From the NCBI GenBank assembly GCA_964526675.1, contig CAZGLY010000004.1:44233-108232 (forward strand): 64,000 nt of DNA, in the 5' to 3' direction. Positions 7,833 through 16,548 of this stretch are shown here, in pieces; the first letter of the stretch is position 1; each line of letters opens with the position of its first letter. The translations under genes and the position numbers were made by a program. The stretch is from CAZADA01 sp964526675 (GTDB lineage: Bacteria > Pseudomonadota > Alphaproteobacteria > Caulobacterales > Maricaulaceae). The notes beneath the pieces are model-generated. The model did no database searches. It had not been told where the DNA came from and saw only the letters and a list, made by a program, of their open reading frames with translations.

Positions 7833-9524
7833 TCAGCGGCGGCGCGGCGCCCCCAGTTCCGGCATGCCATAGAGCCGGCCTTGCACCGCGTCGACGCCGA
7901 TGCGGGCAAGCGCGGCCGCGTCGGCCTCATCACTGACGAACTCAGCGATGACGTCCATCGACAGGGCCCGGGCCAAGCGCACCAGCGCATCCACGAAACT
8001 GTATTGGCGCGTGTCATGGGCGACGCCGCGCACGAACCCGCCATCGATCTTCACTTCGCTCGGCTCAATCGCCTGCAGCACGCGGAAGGACGTGTAGCCG
8101 GCGCCAAAATCATCCACGGAGAAGCGCGCGCCGGTCGCCCGCACGGCGTCCGCAAACGCGGCCACGCGCTCGCGCGCTTCCACGACACAGGTTTCCGTGA
8201 GTTCGACCGTCAGGCGATCCGCGCCCGCAAACGCCTGCAACGTCTCCAGGTATGCGCACGCCGCGTCGCTGCGCCGCACCGTCGCCCCGGAGACGTTCAC
8301 AGACAGCGCGAGATCGCTGGACTGCCGCAGCGCCGCGATCGCCTGCTCCAACACACGCAGATCGACCCGGCGGATCAGCCCCGTCGTCTCCGCGACCTGG
8401 ATGAAATCCGCCGTCTCGATGCGGGCGTCGCGCATGCGCGCCAAGCACTCGTAACGCAGCACAGACTCGTCGCGCAGGCGCACGATCGGCTGGAACGCAA
8501 TCGCGATGCGGTCCTCCTCCAACGCGCGGAGGATCTCCGAACTCACCTCCGCTTGGCGCGCACGGCGATGCTCGCCCGCCGCGGATGGCGAGGCGACGCG
8601 CAGCTCCCCTGGTCCCGCGCCCTTGGCGGTGTCCAGCGCCATCTCCGCTTGCGCCATCACAAGACGGCTGTCGCCATCGGTCGGGTTGACGATCACCGCG
8701 CCGCCCGACAGCGAGACCTCCATCGGCCCCAACCCCGTCTGGACCACGCCCTCGCTCGCTTGCCGCATCACGCGCCGCACGGCCGCCTCCGCCCGCTCCG
8801 GCGGACAGCCTGAGAACAAGAGGCCAAACTTGTTGCCTGCGATCCGGCCCGTGACGTCAAAGCCGCGCCCGGCCCGCGAGAGACGTTGGCCCACAACCGC
8901 GATCAACTCATCGGCGGCGTCGAACCCAAATCGGGCGTTGAGCGCCGACAAGTCATCAATGGAGAGCACCGCGTACACCATCGAGTCGCCGCGCCGGGCC
9001 GCGCGCGCGATCGCTTGCTCCATCGCCTCACGCAGACCGGGGCGCGCGAGCAAACCGGTCAGATCGTCCTCACGTGCAGAGGCCGCCAGCGCGCGTTCGC
9101 GCCGCTTCTGGCCCTCAATGCTGCGCAGCATGCCGACCAGCCGGCCCGGACGCACCCAAAGCGCGCGCTCCTCCACCCACACCGGCGCGCCGTCGCCCGC
9201 CATCAAGGTGTACTCCACACGAACAGCCGTCTGAGCCGCCACGCCGGCGTCGAGCAGACGCTCGCGCTTCCGTCGGGCGTCGTCGTTCATCAGGCTTTCA
9301 AAGCGCTCAAGCGTCCCGACATCGTCCACGGCGGCCACGCCGAGGACGTTGAGCACCGATCCCGGGTCCAGCCACCGCATCTCCCCCGTCACGGACTCGT
9401 GCTCGTAAACCGCGGCGCCGGCGAGCTTCAGCGCGGTGTGGACGCTGTCATGGTCTGGGATCTGATCAGGCGCATGAGCGCCGCGCGCCGCAGAAGCCTT
9501 ACCCACCTGCACATCACACCCCAT
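7833..9524 (-). CDS. PAS - degenerate GGDEF - EAL cyclic-di-GMP protein
   Basis: A 563-residue cytoplasmic signalling protein with no membrane segment. Residues about 30-140 look like a PAS fold. The GGDEF domain (about 150-310) carries AGNKF at 229-233 in place of GGDEF, so cyclase activity should be lost. The EAL domain (about 330-555) keeps the expected catalytic set: Glu359 (E-C-L), Asn410, Glu441/Glu444, Asp471-Asp472 (DDFGAG), Lys492, Glu528 and Gln548. It should therefore be a c-di-GMP phosphodiesterase, possibly regulated by nucleotide bound to the dead GGDEF domain. It converges on phaR with a 90-base gap. Confidence 0.92.
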   Translation of the reverse strand: MGCDVQVGKASAARGAHAPDQIPDHDSVHTALKLAGAAVYEHESVTGEMRWLDPGSVLNVLGVAAVDDVGTLERFESLMNDDARRKRERLLDAGVAAQTAVRVEYTLMAGDGAPVWVEERALWVRPGRLVGMLRSIEGQKRRERALAASAREDDLTGLLARPGLREAMEQAIARAARRGDSMVYAVLSIDDLSALNARFGFDAADELIAVVGQRLSRAGRGFDVTGRIAGNKFGLLFSGCPPERAEAAVRRVMRQASEGVVQTGLGPMEVSLSGGAVIVNPTDGDSRLVMAQAEMALDTAKGAGPGELRVASPSAAGEHRRARQAEVSSEILRALEEDRIAIAFQPIVRLRDESVLRYECLARMRDARIETADFIQVAETTGLIRRVDLRVLEQAIAALRQSSDLALSVNVSGATVRRSDAACAYLETLQAFAGADRLTVELTETCVVEARERVAAFADAVRATGARFSVDDFGAGYTSFRVLQAIEPSEVKIDGGFVRGVAHDTRQYSFVDALVRLARALSMDVIAEFVSDEADAAALARIGVDAVQGRLYGMPELGAPRRR

Positions 9525-9632
9525 GGCACGCGCCGCGCCAATCTGGGCGGGCAGGATAAACTGTCACCCGCATCCGCTGAAAAAAGGTTCAATTTTCGCC
9601 GGCGTCGGCGCCATTTTTGCTGTGGGGTTAAT

Positions 9633-9914
9633 ATGAAATTGACCCGATCGTTCACGCCCGGCCTTCCCGCGGTCGCGCCCATCGCGCGTTTGCCCGCGTT
9701 GGGCGCGCGGACTCGTCGCGAGGCGCCGCCCCCGGCCCCGTCCCCCGGCGTCCAGACGCCTGCGGCCGCGCGGTTATCGAGCCCGGCGCCCCTGTACGTG
9801 GCGACCATCACCCTGGGTGAGGATGCGGAGATCAGCCTGCGCGCCCAACGCGCTTACGCCAACGCGCTGGGGCTCAATGGGCGCGCCAAACGGCGTCGCG
9901 GCGTCACCGCGTAA
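9633..9914 (+). CDS. Small hypothetical protein
   Basis: A 93-residue basic, Pro/Ala-rich protein with no recognisable domain. The C-terminus (LRAQRAYANALGLNGRAKRR) is probably helical. ATG 9633 is preceded by GGGG at a usable distance and by a relatively AT-rich stretch, consistent with a promoter, and the gene is divergent from the EAL protein. A 9-of-10 inverted repeat (9586-9595 with 9636-9645) straddles the start codon. The reading frame continues upstream for hundreds of codons without function, so coding status rests on the start context alone. Confidence 0.5.
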   Translation: MKLTRSFTPGLPAVAPIARLPALGARTRREAPPPAPSPGVQTPAAARLSSPAPLYVATITLGEDAEISLRAQRAYANALGLNGRAKRRRGVTA

Positions 9915-9936
9915 CACGCCGACCGCACGCGCGACG

Positions 9937-10377
9937 TCAGTCGCCGAAGTCCTGACCAACGGCGATGTCTCGCCGCGCCGTGACGATCGTCACGATGAAG
10001 CCAGCCAAAACGTCCAGCAGCGTCATCAGCGTGATCAAGAAAAACACGGAGGTGGCGAACGGCTTGAACAGCAGAAACTCAACCAAGCAGACGATAAAGA
10101 GAATCATCGACAGCGAGTGATTGAAAATCGCCGCCTTGCCCGTATTCGTGGCCTTCAGCAGTTCGAGAAACAGAAACAGAAGACCCAGCGTCAAAATGAC
10201 GTCAGCCGGCGCAATCTGCCATTGCCCGCCCGTCGGAAGCGGCACCGTCACGAATTCGGTGCGGAAATACTGTGCGACGTTTTCTTCCGCGTTCACAAAC
10301 AACGCCCGGCCCCAGGCCACCGCGTTGTAGACGATCACGGGAATGATCAGCAGAGGGAAGCTCGTGTAACTGGACAT
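9937..10377 (-). CDS. Small four-helix membrane protein
   Basis: A 146-residue integral membrane protein with about four hydrophobic segments: FPLLIIPVIVYNAVAW, VILTLGLLFLFLELL, SLSMILFIVCLVEFLLF and VFFLITLMTLLDVLAGFIVTIV. A short periplasmic or cytoplasmic loop (NAEENVAQYFRTEF) follows the first. ATG 10377 is chosen because MSSYTSFPLL places the first helix near the N-terminus; an upstream start would add an Arg-rich leader. It lies 119 bases downstream of a GT2 glycosyltransferase on the same strand and may belong to its unit. No named function can be assigned. Confidence 0.78.
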   Translation of the reverse strand: MSSYTSFPLLIIPVIVYNAVAWGRALFVNAEENVAQYFRTEFVTVPLPTGGQWQIAPADVILTLGLLFLFLELLKATNTGKAAIFNHSLSMILFIVCLVEFLLFKPFATSVFFLITLMTLLDVLAGFIVTIVTARRDIAVGQDFGD

Positions 10378-10496
10378 GGGACCCCGATCCGCCGAACCCT
10401 CCCGGCGCCTTCTTCGTTTCACGCTCTCGCTGGCTAGCAGATAATTCACCATGGCGCATCCGTCCTCGCGGCCAGCCTAGCGCGTCGACCGCACGC

Positions 10497-11240
10497 CTAG
10501 AACTCCCGAATGTCACTTGGTCGTCGCGCGCGTGAATTCAGCCACATCACCCCCAGCACGTCCGTGACCGACGACGCGAGACGGCCAAAATTCGTGTACT
10601 TCGACCGGCCATGGCGCCGGGGACGGTGATTGACGTCCTCAAACCCGATCTCAAACCCCTCCCGCAGCATCAAGGCCGGGAGGAACCGATGCATGTGGTC
10701 GAAATAGGGCAACCGCAAGAACGCCTCACGGCGGAACACCTTCAACCCGCAGCCCGTATCCTCGGCTTGGTCTTTCAACAAACGACGGCGGACCAGATTG
10801 GCGAACTGGGACCCGAAACGCTTCCACAGCGTGTCGCGCCGTTTGCGCCGGCGCCCGCCGATCATCGCCACCTCCAGCGGCGCGTCCGCCAGCCGATCGG
10901 CCAAGCGCGGCACGTCCGCGGGGTCGTTCTGCCCATCGCCGTCCAGCGTGGCGACCAAAGGCGCGCGCGCGGCGACGACGCCCGTGCGCACCGCACGGCT
11001 TTGCCCCGCGTTGCGGGCGTGGCCGATCATGCGCAGGCTGGGGTGCCGCGCCTTAAGCGCGACGAGCTGATCGCGCGTCGCGTCGCGGCTGGCGTCGTCG
11101 ACGAAAATCATCTCGAACCGCCGGCCGTGCAACGCCGTCTCGATCTCGCGGGCGAGCTCGCCCACATTGTCTTCTTCATTAAACACAGGCACCACGACAG
11201 AGATGTCCGGCGCGACACTGTTCGACGTCATGTCCGGCAT
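10497..11240 (-). CDS. Family 2 glycosyltransferase, DPM1-like (polyprenyl-phosphate sugar synthase)
   Basis: A 247-residue soluble GT-A glycosyltransferase. It opens with ISVVVPVFNEEDNVGELARE, then FVDDASRD for the nucleotide-sugar base and DGDGQNDP with the metal-binding DxD. The acceptor-side segment GCGLKVFRREAFLRLPYFDHMHRFLPAL is characteristic of dolichol- or undecaprenyl-phosphate sugar synthases. There is no C-terminal membrane pair, as in DPM1. ATG 11240 has GGGGATGG upstream; ATG 11231 is an alternative. The divergent neighbour is an ArnT-like transferase, which uses exactly this class of lipid-linked donor, so the pair probably decorates lipid A or a glycan. Confidence 0.9.
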   Translation of the reverse strand: MPDMTSNSVAPDISVVVPVFNEEDNVGELAREIETALHGRRFEMIFVDDASRDATRDQLVALKARHPSLRMIGHARNAGQSRAVRTGVVAARAPLVATLDGDGQNDPADVPRLADRLADAPLEVAMIGGRRRKRRDTLWKRFGSQFANLVRRRLLKDQAEDTGCGLKVFRREAFLRLPYFDHMHRFLPALMLREGFEIGFEDVNHRPRRHGRSKYTNFGRLASSVTDVLGVMWLNSRARRPSDIREF

Positions 11241-11462
11241 CGTGCGCCATCCCCAAAGGGCGCATCCCACGACCAAGGGTGCTCGCAACTGCGGCGGTGA
11301 TAGCCCAAGCGCAGAGACAGGGCTTGCCCTTTTTTCACTCCCGAGCGTCATTGTCACATGGCGGGCCGTCGGCGTGGCGGCGACGTCTCCCGCCTTTTTG
11401 ATGACGCGCCCGACCCCTCCATTAGGGTCTGGCTCAAACGCGATGAGGACGCGCGCATTCGC

Positions 11463-13286
11463 ATGTTTGCTCGAACACCGCCAGCGCCGCTGCTGATCGT
11501 GCTCGCGTTGACGGCGGGCCTGTGCGGCGTGTTCGTCGTGCCGCCCCTCGACCGCGACGAAGCGCGTTACGCCCAAGCCACAGCCCAGATGCTGGAGACG
11601 GGCGACTTTGTGGAGATCCGCTTTCAGGACGCGGCGCGCAATAAAAAGCCGGTCGGCGTCCATTGGCTGCAAGCCGCCTCTGTGGCCGCGCTCTCCAGCG
11701 CGGAGGCCCGCGCCATTTGGGCGTACCGCATCCCGTCCGTGCTGTGTTTCATCATCGCCGTGCTCGCGACCTTTTGGACCGGCAAGCGCTTGCTCGGACC
11801 CGAACAGGCCCGCGCCGGGGCCGCGTTGCTGGCGGTGTGCGTGTTGGGCGGCGTGGAGGCGGGCATCGCGAAGACGGACGCGGCGCTGCTGGCGGCGACG
11901 ACTGTGGCGATGGCGGCTCTCGCGGCGTTCTACCGCGGCGCCGGCGCGGGAGCGATCGTGACGTTTTGGCTCGCGGTGGCCGCCGGCGTCCTGCTCAAGG
12001 GCCCCGTCACGCCGATGATTGCGGGTCTGGCCCTATTGTTTTTGATCGCGGTTGAGCGCAACGGGCGCTGGGCGACGCGTCTCGTGTGGCCGCCCTTCGG
12101 GTTGGCCCTGGGCGTGGCCGTGGCCGCGCCTTGGTTCGTGGCGATCGGCGCGCTCACGGAAGGCGCGTTCTTTATGGACGCCCTGGGCAAGGACCTCGGC
12201 CCCAAAATGATCTCCGGTCATGAAAGCCATGGCGGGCCGGTGGGGTTCCACACCCTGTTGTTGCCGTTTCTGATTTGGCCGGCGACGCTGTTTCTGTTGC
12301 CGGGCTTGGTTCAGGGCGCAAAGGCGATCCGCAGCCCCCTCATGACCCGCGAGCGCGACGGCCTGCGCTTCTTGATGGCCTGGGCCATACCCAGCTGGCT
12401 GCTGTTTGAGGTCACGCCCACCAAACTCGCCCATTACCCGCTGCCGCTCTATCCCGCCCTGGCGCTCCTCGCCGGCTCCGCCTTTTGCGCGTTCAAGCAA
12501 CACCACATCAGCGCGCGGCGCGCCGGGCTCACCGCGGTGTCGGTCCAGCTGTTCACCTTGGTCGGGTTGGCGCACATCGTGTTGCTGATGCTGATGTACG
12601 GCTTGAGCGAGGTGCCCGGCGGCGCGCGGCCTCAGGTGACCAGCCTCGCCGAAGGCGTTGAGCTGATCGGCGCGGCCGCCGCAGCCTTGCCCCCCCTTGC
12701 GTGGGTCGCCGGCGCGTTGGGCGCCGGGTTCATCTCGTTCGCGCCCTTTGGCCTGGTCCGCGCGCCGTACGCTCTGTTAGCGAGCGCGCTCATCGCGGGG
12801 TTGGCCTGGCATGTCGCCGCGACCCAGATCGTCGCCCCGCGGCAAGACACGCTCTTCGTCAGCCGGGCCGTGGTGGACGAGCTGGAGGCGTTGAGCCTGC
12901 ACCCGCGGCTCAGCGCCAACACGCATCCGCCCCTGACCTCAACCGGCTTCAGCGAACCCAGCCTTGTCTTCCTCACCGACACCAACACCCGGCTGACCAC
13001 GCCCGACCGGGCGGCGCACATCGCCGCCGCAGAAGCCGGGCGCGCGGCGATTGTCGAAGCGCGGGTCGAGGACGCCTTCTTGCAACGTTTGACCGAAGTC
13101 GGGGCGGACGCGGTGCGCGTCGGGCGGATCGACGGGCTGAACTATTCCCGCGGCGATTTTGTCGAGCTGTACATCTATCGCACGACCCGTCCCGCCAACC
13201 CGGCCGCCCTGGGCGCCGCGTTGCAAGACGCCGCCATCGGTCAAGCAGAAGCGGAAAACGGCGCGACGGGGCCGTCGCGCCGCTGA
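11463..13286 (+). CDS. ArnT-like GT-C glycosyltransferase
   Basis: A membrane glycosyltransferase of about 607 residues in the GT39/GT83 superfamily, transferring a sugar from a polyprenyl-phosphate donor to an acceptor on the periplasmic face. The first luminal loop has VPPLDRDEARYAQATAQMLE and NKKPVGVHWLQA, the catalytic-Asp loop of ArnT/PMT enzymes. About ten or more transmembrane helices follow, then a soluble C-terminal domain of about 120 residues. ATG 11463 begins directly before the first helix, with GAGGA 13 bases upstream; ATG 11358 would add a 35-residue Arg/Asp-rich leader and cannot be excluded. The donor is probably made by the divergent GT2 gene. Confidence 0.88.
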   Translation: MFARTPPAPLLIVLALTAGLCGVFVVPPLDRDEARYAQATAQMLETGDFVEIRFQDAARNKKPVGVHWLQAASVAALSSAEARAIWAYRIPSVLCFIIAVLATFWTGKRLLGPEQARAGAALLAVCVLGGVEAGIAKTDAALLAATTVAMAALAAFYRGAGAGAIVTFWLAVAAGVLLKGPVTPMIAGLALLFLIAVERNGRWATRLVWPPFGLALGVAVAAPWFVAIGALTEGAFFMDALGKDLGPKMISGHESHGGPVGFHTLLLPFLIWPATLFLLPGLVQGAKAIRSPLMTRERDGLRFLMAWAIPSWLLFEVTPTKLAHYPLPLYPALALLAGSAFCAFKQHHISARRAGLTAVSVQLFTLVGLAHIVLLMLMYGLSEVPGGARPQVTSLAEGVELIGAAAAALPPLAWVAGALGAGFISFAPFGLVRAPYALLASALIAGLAWHVAATQIVAPRQDTLFVSRAVVDELEALSLHPRLSANTHPPLTSTGFSEPSLVFLTDTNTRLTTPDRAAHIAAAEAGRAAIVEARVEDAFLQRLTEVGADAVRVGRIDGLNYSRGDFVELYIYRTTRPANPAALGAALQDAAIGQAEAENGATGPSRR

Positions 13287-13290
13287 CATC

Positions 13291-13316
13291 CGATCACCAC
13301 GGGCGATCACCACGGG
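13291..13316. repeat. Tandem 13-bp direct repeat
   Basis: Two exact, adjacent copies of CGATCACCACGGG lie between the converging ArnT-like and IclR genes. It is probably a replication-slippage duplication; no function is evident. Confidence 0.7.
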
Positions 13317-13352
13317 TCGAACAGGAACGAGGGGCTGGCCCTCAGGCGACTG

Positions 13353-14273
13353 TCACGAGCCGCCGCATTCCCGCAGGGCCCGATGCGCGTCGCACATGCA
13401 TTGATCCGTCGGCGCCTCGTCGGTGGACAGCCAATCGTCATTGGCCGCGGACCCGCGCAAACTGTCGTTGGCCGCCGCCGGAGGACGCGCGGGCGCGACG
13501 GCTTCCTCCACAGGGATCGCCGCGCCGATGCGCTGCGCGCTCTCCCGCAATTGAGGCAGGTGCTCCGCAACCACCGCTTCCGGGCGCAAGGCGGTGCGGA
13601 TAAAGCGCATGCTTAAGATCGCGCGCAAGCTGTCGGCGGCGTCCCGGACCGGCACGGCGATGGAGGCTTCACGGCCGATCACCCTGAGATCCAAGGCGTA
13701 GTCCAAACGCGCCGCCGCCTTGGCCGCGTCGCAGGTGTGCGCGCACGCCTCCGCCGGGGCGCCCTGCTGGCGCGCGAGGGCCAAAAGCGCGTTGCGTTCC
13801 TCCGGGCCCGCAAGCGCGATCCGCATAATGCCGGCGGCGCTGTTGGCGAGGTCGACCTCGGCGCCCGCGGCGTAGCGTTCGATGGCCACGGGGCTGATGT
13901 CGTCGGTGACGACGCGCAATTGCAGCGCTCCGCCACGCACCATGCACAGCATCAACGGCCACAGCACCGCCTTGCACAGCCCTTCAAGCTCGGGCGCCGC
14001 GACCTCCGCCACCCACGGCTCGTCGTAGAGACCGCCGGCCAGCCCTTGCACGCGCTCGGTCGGGCGATAGCGGTCGTCGCCCGGGTCGCGCACGGCGAAG
14101 CCGCCCTGGCACAGGGTTTCCAAGATCCGATACGCGGTTGTTCGCGGGAGATGCGTGGCGTTCGCGACGTCAGTGACGCTGCAGCCGTCGCGCCCGTTGA
14201 GGGTTTCCAACGTTTCCAGCCCTCGCAAGAGAGCACGGATGGGTCGAATAGGGTCTCTCCCACGCACGTCCAT
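13353..14273 (-). CDS. IclR-family transcriptional regulator
   Basis: A 306-residue regulator. The N-terminal winged helix-turn-helix (about 10-75) includes CSVTDVANATHLPRTTAYRI and a wing at DDRYRPTERV. The effector-binding IclR domain extends to about residue 240. About 60 further residues, Pro/Ala-rich and ending in a Cys-containing tail (CMCDAHRALRECGGS), exceed the usual 250-270 length. ATG 14273 is preferred because GAGGG lies about seven bases upstream; ATG 14285 is possible. A 13-bp palindrome lies directly upstream. No catabolic operon is adjacent, so the target and ligand are unknown. Confidence 0.9.
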   Translation of the reverse strand: MDVRGRDPIRPIRALLRGLETLETLNGRDGCSVTDVANATHLPRTTAYRILETLCQGGFAVRDPGDDRYRPTERVQGLAGGLYDEPWVAEVAAPELEGLCKAVLWPLMLCMVRGGALQLRVVTDDISPVAIERYAAGAEVDLANSAAGIMRIALAGPEERNALLALARQQGAPAEACAHTCDAAKAAARLDYALDLRVIGREASIAVPVRDAADSLRAILSMRFIRTALRPEAVVAEHLPQLRESAQRIGAAIPVEEAVAPARPPAAANDSLRGSAANDDWLSTDEAPTDQCMCDAHRALRECGGS

Positions 14274-14291
14274 GATCACCCTCATTCATAT

Positions 14292-14304
14292 TTTGGTGAC
14301 CAAA
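14292..14304. promoter_or_regulatory. Palindrome upstream of the IclR gene (candidate operator)
   Basis: TTTGGTGACCAAA has two perfect 6-base arms around a central G and lies 19 bases upstream of the IclR start codon in a short AT-richer gap. IclR proteins commonly autoregulate from such sites; the assignment is inferred from position and symmetry. Confidence 0.5.
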
Positions 14305-14338
14305 GCGTAGCGGACAAAAAATGAGTCGCCAATTCGCG

Positions 14339-15289
14339 CTAGGCGGATCGCACAATTCTCTTGTGAACAGTTGACCGCGCAACGCCCGCGAGCAACGCCG
14401 CAACCACCACGACCGGCGCCGCCAGCAACGCAACCGCGCGGCTTGGCGCGCAATGCGAAAATTTGATGAAGTACTTCGCGAAGCCCACGCCCTTGTACCA
14501 GGCGATTTTCACGGAGCTCGCCGGGCTCGTGGAGCCTTCGTGGACGACCACCGCCTGGGGCGTAAACACCACCGCGCCGCCGTGCTCGCGCGCGGTGCGG
14601 CACAGATCCACGTCCTCCACGTGTAAGAAATAGCGTTCGTCGAACCCGCCGATCGCCCGGAAGTCGTCCGCCCGCATCATCAAGCACGCGCCCGACACCG
14701 CGGACACCCGCGACGGAAGCTCCGGCGTGGGGTCGTCTTGGTAGTGAATGGTGCGGAACGCCGAGTGAACGCCGCCAAGGGCGGTCAGGCCCGCGAACTC
14801 CACAAACGCCGACCACAAGGTCAGCGCCCCGCGGCGCGCTCCCCGCTGCTCGCGCCCATCCGCGCCGAGCACGCGCCCGCCGGCGATCCATGGCCGCGGC
14901 GCGCTTTCGCCGGCTTCCGCCAAGCGCAGCGCCGCCCCCGGTTCGATCACCGCGTCGGGGTTGAGGAACAACAGCCGCTCAGAGCGCGCGTGACGCGCGC
15001 CGAGATTGCACCCCTTCGAGAAACCGACATTGCCCTGTCCCCAGACAATGCGGAAATCCTTGCGCGCCGCCGCCGTCGTGATCAGCCGCGCGCGCGTCTC
15101 GCGCGGATTGCCGTTATCGACCAGGATCACCTCGTCGATGTCCGGCGCGGAGAGCGCGGCCTCGACGCACTTGAACAACAACGGACCGGTCCGCCACGAC
15201 ACGATCACCGCTGCGACAGAAGGCCGCGGGCGCGCGATGATCGACGTCATCGCCGGGTGGGTGGCCAATTCGGCCAAATGCACAGTCAT
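14339..15289 (-). CDS. Family 2 glycosyltransferase, rhamnosyltransferase-like
   Basis: A 316-residue GT-A enzyme of the WbbL/rhamnosyltransferase type: AAVIVSWRTGPLLFKCVEAA, VILVDNGN, NVGFSKGCNLGARHARSERL and LFLNPDAVIEPGAAL, then the acceptor-side VSAVSGACLMMRADDFRAIGGFDERYFLH and EDVDLCRTAREHG. A single hydrophobic helix near the C-terminus (AVALLAAPVVVVAALLAGVA) probably anchors it to the inner membrane. Its ATG overlaps the stop of the upstream ligase-like gene (ATGA, 15286-15289), so both are translationally coupled. It should add a sugar during surface polysaccharide assembly; the donor is unknown. Confidence 0.9.
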   Translation of the reverse strand: MTVHLAELATHPAMTSIIARPRPSVAAVIVSWRTGPLLFKCVEAALSAPDIDEVILVDNGNPRETRARLITTAAARKDFRIVWGQGNVGFSKGCNLGARHARSERLLFLNPDAVIEPGAALRLAEAGESAPRPWIAGGRVLGADGREQRGARRGALTLWSAFVEFAGLTALGGVHSAFRTIHYQDDPTPELPSRVSAVSGACLMMRADDFRAIGGFDERYFLHVEDVDLCRTAREHGGAVVFTPQAVVVHEGSTSPASSVKIAWYKGVGFAKYFIKFSHCAPSRAVALLAAPVVVVAALLAGVARSTVHKRIVRSA

Positions 15290-16548
15290 GTTTTGCGCTC
15301 CCCTCGAGCTGCAGCCCCCACCAACACACACGCCCCCAACGCCAGGAAAGCGGTGGCGATCCACCACTCCTGCCACACGCCATAGCTGACTCCCGCCATG
15401 GACGTGAAACTCAAAATCGTCCCGGCCGCCGCCACGGCCGCGGGTCGCGTCAAGCCCGGCCAGCGCGCCGCCCGCCACGCCCCCAGCGTGACCGCGATCG
15501 TCAACAGCGCGGCCCCCACCGCGCCGGTTTCGTACCAAACGTGCAGACCTGCGTTGTGCGGGTGCAGCGCCATCGCGTCAAAACGGACGCCGCGAAGCTC
15601 CATGTAATCGGTGTGCGTGCGCATTCCGTCGAGACCATGGCCAAAGATCGGCGCCTCCGCGACGCCGCTGGCCACGCGCCGCCAAATCTCCAAGCGTTGC
15701 TCCCACGACAACGGCAGACGCGCGCGCCACGCCGGCGGCGCATGCGCCAACAGGCCGATCACCGGCGCCGCCGCCACGCTGAGCCCGGCCAACGCGCCCG
15801 CCGCCACAACGCTCGCCCGGGGCCACACGCAGGCCGCCGCCATCGCCGCGCCGCCCGCCAACAGGCCCAACAGATTGCCGCTGATCTCAAACACAACGCC
15901 GCCCGCCGCGACGGTCACGATCACAACCGCCGCCGCAGCCCGGGTCGCCCCGCCGCGGATCCACGCCCCCGCTGCGACCGCCGGGACCAGCGCCGCAAGC
16001 ACCGACAACCCATGGCCGAGATTGCGCCACACCTCGCCCTGCGGCCGCTCCCACCGGCCATAGGCCCGCGTCAGCGCGCCGCCCGAGGCGATCTCCAGGG
16101 CGAACGCCGCGCACGCGCTCAACGCCGCGAACAGCAACAGCGCCTCGATGTCCGCGCGATCGCGCGCGGCAACGCCCGCGCACGCCACCACGAAAAGCGC
16201 ATACGCCGGCGCGCCCGCGGCCAGGCGCACGACGCGATCCGGCGCGTCATAGGGCGACCACGCGAAGCTCACGATCGCCCACGCGAAAAAGGCCGCCGTC
16301 ACCCACACCGTGGGATCCCACGTCGCCGCGCCGCGCCAGAAACGCGCATCGAGCCGCCCCATCAGAGCAACCACGCCGCCCGTCGCCACGACCGGGGCGA
16401 TCGCCAGGCCGCCGGTCACCATCGCAAAACCCGTCACCAAGAACACGCCGGAGACGGCCCATCTGTCCCAGCGCGCTTGGGTGACCCGCCCGACCAAGGC
16501 GACGCGCGCCGGCGCTTGCGCGCCCGCGAGGGTGACGTCCGCCGTCAC
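15286..16548 (-). CDS. O-antigen ligase / Wzy-type polysaccharide membrane protein
   Basis: A 420-residue polytopic membrane protein with about ten to twelve helices. The Wzy_C signature is clear: SWEQRLEIWRRVASGVAEAP, FGHGLDGMR and ALHPHNAGLHVWYETGAVGA, the large periplasmic loop with the conserved His used by O-antigen ligases (WaaL) and polymerases (Wzy). Ligase and polymerase cannot be separated by sequence alone. GTG 16548 shares four bases with the thrS stop (GTGA), and its own stop overlaps the next GT2 start. A polysaccharide pair is therefore fused in transcription to an essential tRNA synthetase. Confidence 0.9.
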   Translation of the reverse strand: MTADVTLAGAQAPARVALVGRVTQARWDRWAVSGVFLVTGFAMVTGGLAIAPVVATGGVVALMGRLDARFWRGAATWDPTVWVTAAFFAWAIVSFAWSPYDAPDRVVRLAAGAPAYALFVVACAGVAARDRADIEALLLFAALSACAAFALEIASGGALTRAYGRWERPQGEVWRNLGHGLSVLAALVPAVAAGAWIRGGATRAAAAVVIVTVAAGGVVFEISGNLLGLLAGGAAMAAACVWPRASVVAAGALAGLSVAAAPVIGLLAHAPPAWRARLPLSWEQRLEIWRRVASGVAEAPIFGHGLDGMRTHTDYMELRGVRFDAMALHPHNAGLHVWYETGAVGAALLTIAVTLGAWRAARWPGLTRPAAVAAAGTILSFTSMAGVSYGVWQEWWIATAFLALGACVLVGAAARGERKT

